This document shows positions 37,006-45,289 of a stretch of DNA of 64,000 nucleotides, in pieces. Position numbers and translations under genes: made by a program. Under the pieces are notes generated by a model. It had not been told where the DNA came from, did no database searches, and was given only the letters and a program-made list of their open reading frames with translations. Origin of the DNA: Desulfobacteraceae bacterium (GTDB lineage Bacteria > Desulfobacterota > Desulfobacteria > Desulfobacterales > Desulfobacteraceae). Numbering within the stretch: position 1 is the stretch's first letter; every line of letters begins with the position of its first letter. The stretch is taken from positions 204,368 through 268,367 of the forward strand of contig JADGFI010000007.1 in assembly GCA_016743945.1 (NCBI GenBank). Reading direction: 5' to 3'.

Positions 37006-38319
37006 TTAAATACCTGTCATGAAAATAACAGGATCTTCCAGCATCCGTTTCAGGTGATTCATAAAACGGGCAGCCTCTGCCCCATCTGCAATCCTGTGAT
37101 CAAAACACAGGGTGAGGGGTAATATTTCACGGATAACGATTGCATCTTCCCTGACCACAGGTTTTTTCGAAACACGACCCATCCCGAGAATTGCGGATTC
37201 AGGATAATTTATTATTGGAACAAGGCCCGTTCCCCCGATAACTCCCACATTGGTGATGGTAAAGGACCCATAGCTTAATTCAGGTAAAGAGATGGTTCCC
37301 TGTCTTCCCTTCCCGGCGAGATCTTGAATTTTTTTTGCCAGAAGGGTGATGTTAAGAGTGTCGGCGTCCCTGATAACCGGAACCATCAATCCCTTTGGTG
37401 TGTCTGCAGCAAACCCGATATGATAGAATTTTTTATAAATGATTTCCATTTTTTCAGGGTCAATACTGGCATTAAAGGCAGGATAGTGCTGCAATACTGA
37501 ACTTACAGCCTTGATCAAAAAAGCCATTAGTGTCAGTTTGTCATCTAATGGGTGTGTCGCATTATAATTTTTTCTAAGTGCTTCAAGCTCTGTGACATCA
37601 CATTCATCCATATGGGCAACATGTGGAACAAGAATCATGGAGGATGTGGTTTTTACGGCTGTTTTTTTTCTTAGGGATTTAACCGGTACTTTTTCCACAG
37701 GTCCTTGACGTGAAAAATCTGGTAAAGAGGCCATTTCAAAAAAGGGAATACCGGTTTGTAAGGTAATCGTTTGCAGCTGTGTTGTCTTTTTAGTCCCACT
37801 TTCAGATTGGGTATTATCGGAACCCTGCAGGGGTGTTTTTATCGTTTTGTTTTCAATGGCATGCTGCAGATCCTCTTTGATCACCTTTCCACCGGGACCG
37901 GTACCGGAGACAGTATTGATATCAATTCCCATCTCCCTTGCCAACCGTCGTGTGGCAGGTGCGGCAACAGCCTTTTTTACTGTCGGGTTTTTATTTTTTC
38001 TGGGCTCTATATCTGTCTTTTCTTCAGATGTAATAGGATCGACCAATGGCTCTGGGGGTATCGATTCATTGATATTTTCATTGCTGTTTTCATTAATCTT
38101 AACCAATACACTGCCCACGGTCAGGGTTTCTCCGGGATTTACGTTTAATTGAGCGATTACCCCAGCTCTTGGGGATGGTATTGTTACAGTCGCCTTATCT
38201 GTCTCAAGGTCGCAAAGTGGGTCATCCTCTTTGATCTTGTCACCCACCTTTACATACCACTTGATCAATTCACCCTCTTGGATACCTTCTCCCAGATCCG
38301 GAAGTTTGAATTCAAACAT
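37006..38319 (-). CDS. 2-oxoacid dehydrogenase E2 acyltransferase
   Basis: 437 residues. N-terminal lipoyl domain with the modified Lys42 (ETDKATVTIPSP), one copy only. A linker is followed by a peripheral-subunit-binding domain (RRLAREMGIDINTVSGTGPGGKV). The catalytic core ends in CFDHRIADGAEAARF (His408, Asp412), the acetyltransferase active site. The linkers are charged and flexible. Whether the acid is pyruvate or a branched-chain oxoacid cannot be fixed from E2 alone. Confidence 0.92.
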   Translation of the reverse strand: MFEFKLPDLGEGIQEGELIKWYVKVGDKIKEDDPLCDLETDKATVTIPSPRAGVIAQLNVNPGETLTVGSVLVKINENSNENINESIPPEPLVDPITSEEKTDIEPRKNKNPTVKKAVAAPATRRLAREMGIDINTVSGTGPGGKVIKEDLQHAIENKTIKTPLQGSDNTQSESGTKKTTQLQTITLQTGIPFFEMASLPDFSRQGPVEKVPVKSLRKKTAVKTTSSMILVPHVAHMDECDVTELEALRKNYNATHPLDDKLTLMAFLIKAVSSVLQHYPAFNASIDPEKMEIIYKKFYHIGFAADTPKGLMVPVIRDADTLNITLLAKKIQDLAGKGRQGTISLPELSYGSFTITNVGVIGGTGLVPIINYPESAILGMGRVSKKPVVREDAIVIREILPLTLCFDHRIADGAEAARFMNHLKRMLEDPVIFMTGI

Positions 38320-38328
38320 GGTAAGCTC

Positions 38329-39309
38329 CTATTCTTTTAGTGTGTGAAAAATTGCATTGGTGATCTTCTCAATTGAGGGCATGTATAAGTGTTCTCTGCC
38401 AAAAAGCGGGAATGGCAGATCATACATGGTGACCCTGTTTACAGGAGCCTCAAGGTACATCAGGACAAAATCATTAATTAAAGCAATGATCTCTGAGGCC
38501 GGACCAAAGGATCTTTGAGCCTCCTGAACAATGACACATCGGCCTGTTTTTTTTACAGACTCAATGATTGTTTGGTAATCCAGTGGTGACATTGTCAGAA
38601 GATCAATCACCTCTGGTTGGCAGTTGGTTTTCTCCTTAACTGCTTCAATTGCTGAAAGGGTATCCCGCATCATGGCGCCCCAGGATATTATTGTGATATC
38701 TGTACCGGATTCAAGAATCATGGCTTTACCAATGGGGATGTCGTCTGGATGATCGGGAACGGTCTCCTTAAATGAACGATAGGAGCGCTTGGGCTCCATG
38801 AAAATCACTGGATCAGGGTCATTGATGGCAGCTTTTAAAAGTGTCGCAGCATTGGACGGTGTTGAGGGTATAACCACTTTTACCCCGGGTGTATGTGCAA
38901 AATAAACCTCTTTGCTTTCGGAGTGGTGTTCCAGTGCTCTGACGCCTCCGCCATAGGGCATTCTGACCACAAGCGGAACTGTAAAATACCCCCTGGACCG
39001 GGTTCGCATTCTTCCTGCATTTCCCTCCAACTGGTGCATCATTAAATAGGAAAACCCGGAAAACTGCATCTCCACAACAGGTTTTAGACCGGCAATAGCC
39101 ATTCCGATAGCCGTCCCAAGAATGGCAGATTCCGCAATGGGTGTGTCAATCACCCGTTTTCTACCAAATTTTTCGTATAATCCGTCAGTGACACGAAACA
39201 CACCGCCGTTTATGCCGATATCTTCTCCCATTATGAGAACGGACTCGTCATTTTCCATCACTTCATGGAGGGATTGATTCAGAGATTGGACCATATTTAT
39301 TTTAGCCAT
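38329..39309 (-). CDS. pdhB: 2-oxoacid dehydrogenase E1 beta subunit
   Basis: 326 residues of the transketolase pyrimidine and C-terminal type: MGEDIGINGGVFRVTDGL, DTPIAESAILGTAIGMA, the EMQFSGF segment and the GVRALEHHSES loop, with the C-terminal VIVQEAQRSFGPASEI. It overlaps the alpha gene by eight bases and ends nine bases before E2. It completes the thiamine pyrophosphate site with alpha. Confidence 0.92.
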   Translation of the reverse strand: MAKINMVQSLNQSLHEVMENDESVLIMGEDIGINGGVFRVTDGLYEKFGRKRVIDTPIAESAILGTAIGMAIAGLKPVVEMQFSGFSYLMMHQLEGNAGRMRTRSRGYFTVPLVVRMPYGGGVRALEHHSESKEVYFAHTPGVKVVIPSTPSNAATLLKAAINDPDPVIFMEPKRSYRSFKETVPDHPDDIPIGKAMILESGTDITIISWGAMMRDTLSAIEAVKEKTNCQPEVIDLLTMSPLDYQTIIESVKKTGRCVIVQEAQRSFGPASEIIALINDFVLMYLEAPVNRVTMYDLPFPLFGREHLYMPSIEKITNAIFHTLKE

Positions 39310-40393
39310 TTTCCGTCTCCATTTTGATATGTTTCAAGAAATCCATACGCTGTTCTTCAAGAAAAGGGGGGGGTGTTTCAAAAACATGATCAAAGGGTGC
39401 ATCCGGTTTGAACTTTTTTTTGGATTCAAATTGCTTGACAGTCTTGTCAATGTGGTCTTTTAATTCATCCTCAAGCGCTGCTTGCTTTTCCTCATCCCAT
39501 ATTTTTTTATTGATCAGGTAGATTTTAAATCGAATTAATGGGTCTTTTAGCTTCCATTTTTCAACCTCTTTATCATCCCTGTAGCGGCTAGGATCGTCCG
39601 CTGTTGTGTGCATGAGCATACGGAATGTAAATGCCTCTATCAAAGATGGCCCTTCATTATTTCGTGCTTTCATTACAGCCGAGTTAACTGCTGAATAGAC
39701 TGCCAAGGGGTCATTTCCATCAACTTGTATTCCCGGCATACCATATGCGATGGCCTTTTGAGCAATGGTTGCAGAGCGTGTCTGTATTTGACGCGGAGTG
39801 GAAATGGCATACTGGTTATTTTGGCATAAAAAAATAACAGGTGCATTCAAGACTGCTGCAAAATTTAAAGCCTCATGAAAATCCCCTTCTGATGTTGCAC
39901 CGTCTCCAAATAAAACCAGGGCAACTATATCTTTTTCACCCCGCATTTGAGATCCGTAAGCCAATCCGACTGCCTGGGGCAGCTGCGAGGCCAAAATAAT
40001 GGAGAGGGGAAGCGTCCTTGAGGTTTTCGCCGGAGCCTCTCCCTCTTCAAATCCATTAAACCCATGCAACAGGTTGACAAGCGGTTCACCTCTCATGAGA
40101 CGGGCACCCAATTCTCTATAGGACCCGACAAACCAGTCCGTATCTTGAATCGCTAGGACAGGTGCACAAAAAGAAGCCTCCTGGCCGGTGCACACCGGCA
40201 GGGTGCCAAGCCTTCCTTGACGCTGAAGGTTCAACATTCGTGTGTCTGCCATTCTGGAAAGGGTCATGAATCGGTGAAGTTTTAGGAGATCTTCCCTGGA
40301 GATCTCAGGCTCTATATCAGGATCAACATTCCCATTTTCATCCAGAATACTTAAAAACTGGACGTTAAAGGTCTCAATCGTATGTATTGGCAT
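39302..40393 (-). CDS. pdhA: 2-oxoacid (probably pyruvate) dehydrogenase E1 alpha
   Basis: 363 residues. The thiamine pyrophosphate motif is visible as GDGATSEGDFHEALNFAA to CQNNQYAIS. The substrate pocket contains WFVGSYRELGARLMRGEP and the phosphorylation-loop-like region FRMLMHTTADDPSRYRDD. It is the first gene of the E1alpha-E1beta-E2-E3-lplA operon, with AGGAG before ATG 40393. Similarity is to pyruvate dehydrogenases of Gram-positive type; a branched-chain acid is the alternative. Confidence 0.9.
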   Translation of the reverse strand: MPIHTIETFNVQFLSILDENGNVDPDIEPEISREDLLKLHRFMTLSRMADTRMLNLQRQGRLGTLPVCTGQEASFCAPVLAIQDTDWFVGSYRELGARLMRGEPLVNLLHGFNGFEEGEAPAKTSRTLPLSIILASQLPQAVGLAYGSQMRGEKDIVALVLFGDGATSEGDFHEALNFAAVLNAPVIFLCQNNQYAISTPRQIQTRSATIAQKAIAYGMPGIQVDGNDPLAVYSAVNSAVMKARNNEGPSLIEAFTFRMLMHTTADDPSRYRDDKEVEKWKLKDPLIRFKIYLINKKIWDEEKQAALEDELKDHIDKTVKQFESKKKFKPDAPFDHVFETPPPFLEEQRMDFLKHIKMETENG

Positions 40394-40651
40394 TTGCTTC
40401 TCCTTATGGTTGTCTTGTGGACAGGTTTCCAGGTAATGATAAGGGTGAAATTGATTGGATTTACCAAATGAAAACCTGCCAATTAAAAATAATCACAAAA
40501 CTTGTCATGTAAACTCTATTTTTGTTAGTTTTATCAAACTTTGACTTGAAGTAGCCAACTATCGTCTTATGTTCAAAAGTGACTCTCCTGATAAATTAAA
40601 AAATCACAAAAGAGAGCCTGCTTTAACAACTGCCATAAGGAGATAAAACCA

Positions 40652-40966
40652 ATGGAACCAGAACGAATTTCAGCACCTGATGTCAGGAAAAAAGTAATAA
40701 ATGAATCCGCACTGCTTGTTTGTGCGTATGATGATGATAATAAATTTAAGAACTTTCATCTGGGAGGTGCTATCTCCCTAAATGAATTTAAAGCAAGAAC
40801 AAGTGAACTGGAAAAAAACCAGGAACTCTTTTTTTACTGTGCTTGACCAAATGAAGGAAGTGCTGCAGGTTTGGCAGCACAATACCAAGATGTAGGATTT
40901 AAAAACGCCAAAGTCCTGGGAGGAGGGGTGGACGCCTGGAAAAAAGCAGGCTTCCCTGTCCTATAA
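40652..40966 (+). CDS. Candidate selenocysteine rhodanese (single-domain sulfurtransferase)
   Basis: The frame opens at ATG 40652 behind AAGGAG, hits TGA at 40844-40846, and continues in frame to TAA at 40964-40966, 104 residues in all. The TGA falls exactly where the catalytic cysteine is expected: LFFYCA-UGA-PNEGSAAGLAA, against the YCxCPxExxS pattern of rhodanese relatives. Downstream of the UGA, GFKNAKVLGGGVDAWKKAGFPV is a perfect rhodanese C-terminus, so the frame is still under selection. A SECIS-like hairpin begins 14 bases after the UGA. Sec at position 65 is therefore more likely than a broken gene. It is followed by the Hsp20-like gene. Confidence 0.88.
40860..40880 (+). promoter_or_regulatory. 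Candidate bacterial SECIS element of the rhodanese gene
   Basis: GTGCTGC (40860-40866) and GCAGCAC (40874-40880) form a perfect 7-bp stem with loop AGGTTTG. The loop begins 20 bases after the UGA, with a G in its second position. Both fit the known bacterial SECIS rules (loop 16-37 bases from the UGA, a G in the first two loop positions). Confidence 0.75.
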
Positions 40967-41002
40967 TTAAAAAAAACAGTATATACGATGGAGATAAATA
41001 TC

Positions 41003-41314
41003 ATGAAAAACGACATACTTAATAAAAGAAGAATATCGGCGGATCTATGTTCCTGTGTGGATGAAGATAAAAAAAGTCTTCATATGGAATTTAAAATCCC
41101 TGGTGTAAAGAAAAAAGACATCCATCTTAAAATGAATAATGACAGTTTCAGTCTGCGGGCTGAAAAAGATGATGTTGAATATGTTTCCACAGGAAATTTT
41201 TGTTGCCCGGTTGAGATTAAAACCAGTGAGGCGGATTATGAGAATGGACTCCTTTTAATCAATATTCCACTGGTTAATCCCTGGGATAACGCCTATGATG
41301 TTCCTATCCATTAA
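41003..41314 (+). CDS. Hsp20/alpha-crystallin-like protein
   Basis: 103 residues from ATG 41003, which has GGAG nine bases upstream; an in-frame ATG at 40988 overlaps that site. The sequence follows an alpha-crystallin beta-sandwich: LHMEFKIPGVKKKDIHLKMNNDSFSLRAEK, then CPVEIKTSEADYENGLLLINIP. The fold lacks the usual long N-terminal arm and IxI tail, so oligomerisation may differ. It is close to the rhodanese gene in the same direction. Confidence 0.72.
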   Translation: MKNDILNKRRISADLCSCVDEDKKSLHMEFKIPGVKKKDIHLKMNNDSFSLRAEKDDVEYVSTGNFCCPVEIKTSEADYENGLLLINIPLVNPWDNAYDVPIH

Positions 41315-41482
41315 CTAAATCAATAAGGTATCTATAATACCATGGGCAGACTTAGGCATGGAATCCTGTCTGCCCGCAACCATAAGCAAATTTTTTTCAC
41401 CCATTTTGAAATCAGTTATATGATTTCTTCACTCAACTCAACAAATCGATACAAAATTTTAATTTGTTCGGGTTAAAACTGC

Positions 41483-41510
41483 TTGACAAAATATATAGCA
41501 GGTGTAGATC
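41483..41510 (+). promoter_or_regulatory. Possible sigma70 promoter of the symporter gene
   Basis: TTGACA at 41483-41488 and TAGATC at 41505-41510 with a 16-base spacer. The -10 box is weak. It lies 50 bases before the symporter start. Confidence 0.3.
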
Positions 41511-41561
41511 TAAACCTTTTTTGAATGATATTTAAAGTTTGCAAAGGGTTTAGGAAAAGTT

Positions 41562-42866
41562 TTGAACGAATATCTGTATTCTACCGTGTTTGTTGTTTCT
41601 TTTGCGTTTATTTCATATCTTGTGATTCGAAAGTCCGGAACAATAAAAAATGAAAAAGAGTTTTCCGTAGCAGGATGCTCTTTGACCTCCACCCAGGTGT
41701 CCTGGGTGATTATCGGCACTCTGGTGGGCGGGGTCTCCACCATCGGGACCGTCCAGGCCGCCTATGACCATGGGGTGGCTGCCTGGATTTTCACCCTGGG
41801 AAGCGGTATTTCATGTCTTGTCCTGGGCTGTTTTTTTGCCGTGGCCCTGAGACGCGAGGGTGTGGTCACAGTTTCTGAATTTTTAGGGCATTATTTTGGC
41901 CAGCGGTTTCAATATTACAGCAGTTTTTTCAATTCCCTGGGCATGTTCATCCATATCATTGCACAAACTCTTGCGGCAATGGCTATTCTTCAGTCTGTAT
42001 TTAATTTTTCCCAGGGGGTTTCCATTGGGATTACCACAGGACTTATGGCCATGTTTGTCGTATCAGGAGGTATTGCCGGGGCAGGCATTGTGGGTAAAAT
42101 CAAGTTTTTCATGCTCTATGGAATTATGATATTCTCAGCGTTCCTTGCTGTTCAAAAGGGCGGGGGCTTTCAAGAAATTCTGGCACGCCTTCCCCGTGAA
42201 GGGCAATTTTTAAATTTTTTTTCCTATGGGGTAAAATCCACCCTGTTTGACTTTGGATCCATGATTGTGGGGGTACTATCCACCCAGATTTATCTCCAGG
42301 CCATTTTTTCTGCAAAAGACATTAAGCAGGCGCGCAACGGGGCGTTTTTGAGTGCAGCCGTTATTCCTCCCATTGGTTTGTTGGGAATAATCATCGGGCT
42401 TTATCTGAGAGCATATTACCCGGAACTTGAAGGCAACAGTGCCCAGGCGTTGCCGTTTTTTTTCAAGCTTATCCTTCCCCAGGGCCTTGCTGCTCTTTTT
42501 TCTGCCGGGCTGCTGTTGGTGGTTCTTGGAACGGGAGCCGGCCTGGTACTGGGAGTTACGACCAACCTTTACATGGACGGCATCCGGAAAGTAATAAAAT
42601 TTAAAAAACAAAAAAATTGTCTTTTTGTAATCCGCTGCTGCGCCCTGGTGGTGCTGTCGGCCTCATCAATCCTGGTATTTACCGGGCTTGACTCCGCCAT
42701 TCTAAAGTGGAGCTACCTGTCCATGGGCCTGCGGGGGGCTTCTGTTTTTGCCGGACTCTGCGTTGTCATCCTTATGGACTCGTGGAAGGGCTCGCCGGTA
42801 ATACGGGCAATTTTGTATATGCTGCCTTTGGTATATCTTCTGCTTGGATCCGGGGGATATGCCTGA
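41562..42866 (+). CDS. Sodium:solute symporter family transporter
   Basis: 434 residues with about eleven to twelve membrane helices, among them WVIIGTLVGGVSTIGTVQAAYDHG, a typical SSS helix 2, and GISVGITT-type VSIGITTGLMAMFVVSGG. Such carriers use Na+ to import sugars, amino acids, acetate or other small molecules. The start is TTG at 41562 (GGAAAAG upstream). The protein is at the short end for the family, and the substrate is unknown. It stands alone. Confidence 0.85.
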   Translation: MNEYLYSTVFVVSFAFISYLVIRKSGTIKNEKEFSVAGCSLTSTQVSWVIIGTLVGGVSTIGTVQAAYDHGVAAWIFTLGSGISCLVLGCFFAVALRREGVVTVSEFLGHYFGQRFQYYSSFFNSLGMFIHIIAQTLAAMAILQSVFNFSQGVSIGITTGLMAMFVVSGGIAGAGIVGKIKFFMLYGIMIFSAFLAVQKGGGFQEILARLPREGQFLNFFSYGVKSTLFDFGSMIVGVLSTQIYLQAIFSAKDIKQARNGAFLSAAVIPPIGLLGIIIGLYLRAYYPELEGNSAQALPFFFKLILPQGLAALFSAGLLLVVLGTGAGLVLGVTTNLYMDGIRKVIKFKKQKNCLFVIRCCALVVLSASSILVFTGLDSAILKWSYLSMGLRGASVFAGLCVVILMDSWKGSPVIRAILYMLPLVYLLLGSGGYA

Positions 42867-42869
42867 GCC

Positions 42870-43265
42870 AACAATTATGGCGTTGAACCTGGTATCTGAA
42901 ATAGATGTCTGGGGAGAAATACAGTCAAGGATCAATTTCAGATTATTCCGGGAAGATACCAATTCTTCGCTGGCCTGTTTCTGGTTGTTTTCAGCTTGCT
43001 CAAGCTGGGCGTCATTTACATCATAGGTCTGTGCCTTTATCATCTGATAATTTATCAGTGCTTTATTATCACTACAGCGGCAGATAGGAATTTGCTTTTT
43101 TTTCTGATATTCCAAAAGTTTTTGAAGGGCGATCCTGTCATTGATAAGGATGGTATCAGCGGTTTCCAGGGCCAGCCAGTAATTGGGAACAAGGGTTCCG
43201 GTATTCGAATCTGGATCAGTGGGGGAGCTGCTTGTGTTTTGCTTTCGGGAAGGGTCATCGAATAC
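42870..43265 (-). pseudogene. Decayed ORF, perhaps an outer-membrane TolC-like fragment
   Basis: A minus-strand frame is open from a stop at 43266 to beyond 42870 but has no start codon. Its residues NYWLALETADTILINDRIAL and VNDAQLEQAENNQKQASEEL look like helices of a TolC-type or coiled-coil protein. The 3' end runs into the symporter's coding region. This 616-base gap (42867-43482) contains no intact gene. Low certainty. Confidence 0.3.
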
Positions 43266-43282
43266 CTAAGAAGTTCTTTTTT

Positions 43283-43319
43283 TCTGTTTTTACGGGTTGA
43301 TTAAGTTCACTATTATTTG
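43283..43319. repeat. Copy B of a ~37-base repeat
   Basis: The partner of the repeat at 32292-32327, with the same 12-base core TTGATTAAGTTC (43297-43308). It lies upstream of the Wadjet operon, about 11 kb from copy A. Confidence 0.4.
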
Positions 43320-43482
43320 TATGAAAAAACTATAAATGGTTAAGTTGGAATATATTTTTAACAATGAATGCCAGGATGCGGAATAAAAGTTCTATTTCAA
43401 ATGGATAGGATCAGAAATGATGTTAATCGGTTTCGGTAATCTTAATCTTATGACCAAGTTATAATAGTACAGGGGATATCCG

Positions 43483-44730
43483 ATGAAACCCAAGGGCTAC
43501 TTAACCTTTCTGACAAAAAGATGGGACCTGATCGCTGAATTGTTTGATCTTGCCAAGGATGGGCCAATGGATCAGGTCACCCTGGTGCAGACCATCCGCT
43601 CCCACCATCCTGAAACAAATGTCACTGTTTTAATTGAAAAGCTCTTATCCCATGATGTGATCACCCAGATTCTTTCCGGCCAGACCCTGTATAATTTGAG
43701 TTACCTGACAGAACTAATTGTTGAAAATCTGTTAAATGAACAACAGCTGGGCCTGTCCGAAAGTATCATGGTTCATTTAAAACAATTTGATGAATTGAGC
43801 GCAAATTTATTGCAGGCGGTTGAAAACCGGGAGCTGGATCTGCTGATCCGGTGCATCAAAAAGATCAACCGACAGACACAGACTGTTAAAGCCCAGGCCC
43901 TTCATAATTATAAGGCCATCCAGAACATTGTGGCGGAGTCAAACAAGAAAAGTACCATTATCCCCTTAAAACAGCGATATGCCGATGTGCTTGAAACCTG
44001 GGATCACTATATCACCCCCATGGGGGAATTGATTGACCCCTGGGGGGCCTTTGATGCCAACACCGACCAGGTGGTTGTCCGCCTTGAAAGGGCTAGTGAT
44101 ATTCTTGATCGAACCTATGTTTTGATCAGTGAGCAGGAAAATGTTCATATGGCCAAACACATGGTGGTGGATATGAAGGCCACTCTTATCCAGATTTTTC
44201 GATTGTCCAGGGAAATTTTGCAGCCTTTGTATGAGGTGGCAAGGCTTAATTCCCGGGTGACCCGGGGGACTTCCGTAATCTTGGCCCATGCCCGGAAAAA
44301 TAAATTTAAGGCCATTGAAAAAGAGGCCACCATCGATTGGTTTTTCAAGGAACGCTCTCCTTTGTTGAGCAATGATATTGGATTGCTCAAATTTTTTGCC
44401 GGGTTCAAGGATATAAAAGAAAATCCTGCGCCGCCAATTTTCATTTTACCTAGTGAAGAAAATGCCAAAGATATGGCAAACCGGGTGCCGCCTTTGAACC
44501 GGTATGCGGTGTTAAATGATATCCAAGCCAGCCTGCCCATTGCCGATGCCGTGCAATGGGCCATTGACCAATACCCGACGTTTTCCACCGGGAAAATTTT
44601 AGATATTGTTTTGCTGATGATGACGGAAAAAACACTAAGGGTTAAAACAACAGGAACCCGGCGCTACCAGACAAAAACCCATGTCATTGACGGGGTGAAT
44701 ATAGGGGTGGAACTATATGGACAAAAATGA
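43483..44730 (+). CDS. jetA: Wadjet protein JetA (kleisin-like, MukF-type)
   Basis: 415 residues, helical. It opens with a winged-helix-like RWDLIAELFDLAKDGPMDQVTLVQTIRS and has a long coiled middle (LERASDILDRTYVLI) and a C-terminal winged-helix-like segment. JetA is the kleisin of the Wadjet SMC complex. The call rests on gene order and lengths with jetB, jetC and jetD, all of which agree. It ends inside the jetB start. Type II or III fits better than type I because of the small JetB and JetC sizes, but I cannot fix the type. Confidence 0.85.
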   Translation: MKPKGYLTFLTKRWDLIAELFDLAKDGPMDQVTLVQTIRSHHPETNVTVLIEKLLSHDVITQILSGQTLYNLSYLTELIVENLLNEQQLGLSESIMVHLKQFDELSANLLQAVENRELDLLIRCIKKINRQTQTVKAQALHNYKAIQNIVAESNKKSTIIPLKQRYADVLETWDHYITPMGELIDPWGAFDANTDQVVVRLERASDILDRTYVLISEQENVHMAKHMVVDMKATLIQIFRLSREILQPLYEVARLNSRVTRGTSVILAHARKNKFKAIEKEATIDWFFKERSPLLSNDIGLLKFFAGFKDIKENPAPPIFILPSEENAKDMANRVPPLNRYAVLNDIQASLPIADAVQWAIDQYPTFSTGKILDIVLLMMTEKTLRVKTTGTRRYQTKTHVIDGVNIGVELYGQK

Positions 44731-45289
44731 TCAGGAGCTTACCTCTTTACGCTTTGTTAAAGAATTATTTCATCATTTTTCCAGTGGGTATCATTTGAGT
44801 ATTGATGATGGAGAACTCTGGGCGGATTTAACCGCCTGCGAGGTCCGATACAGGGAGTTATTCGATTCATTGGGGTATTGTCTTTGCCAAGGCCAGGCAG
44901 GGGTCTATTATTTTGAGCCGGATAAGGAACGGGTCTCGGTGAATACGGTCAGCAAGAAATTTACCCTTTTCATGGCCGTTCTCTATGATTATCTGGCAGA
45001 CCAGGGAAAGGATCCGGTTTCCGCCATCACTGAGGATCATTTTCTGGTGAAGGACCTGCCCCACTTACGAGTGGATCAGTATCGGCAGATCATGGAAAAG
45101 GTAAACGTCAAAAACGAATCCGATTTGATAAATGTGCTTAACCGACTGCAAAAATACGGGTTTTTAGATTTGCGGGATAATTATTTAATCTTGTTCAAAA
45201 AGTCTGTCTCACGGTTTACCGCGTTGTTTGCAGAATTTGTTGAACCTTTAAAATCCGAGTACCCCGAGGAAGAATCAAATGACGCCTAA
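44717..45289 (+). CDS. jetB: Wadjet protein JetB (MukE/MksE-like)
   Basis: 190 residues, comparable to MksE (two winged-helix units): FLVKDLPHLRVDQYRQIMEKV and LINVLNRLQKYGFLDLRDNYLILFK, the latter with the family's alternating winged helix and beta hairpin. It bridges JetA and JetC. Start overlaps jetA by 14 bases and end overlaps jetC by 11. Confidence 0.85.
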   Translation: MDKNDQELTSLRFVKELFHHFSSGYHLSIDDGELWADLTACEVRYRELFDSLGYCLCQGQAGVYYFEPDKERVSVNTVSKKFTLFMAVLYDYLADQGKDPVSAITEDHFLVKDLPHLRVDQYRQIMEKVNVKNESDLINVLNRLQKYGFLDLRDNYLILFKKSVSRFTALFAEFVEPLKSEYPEEESNDA

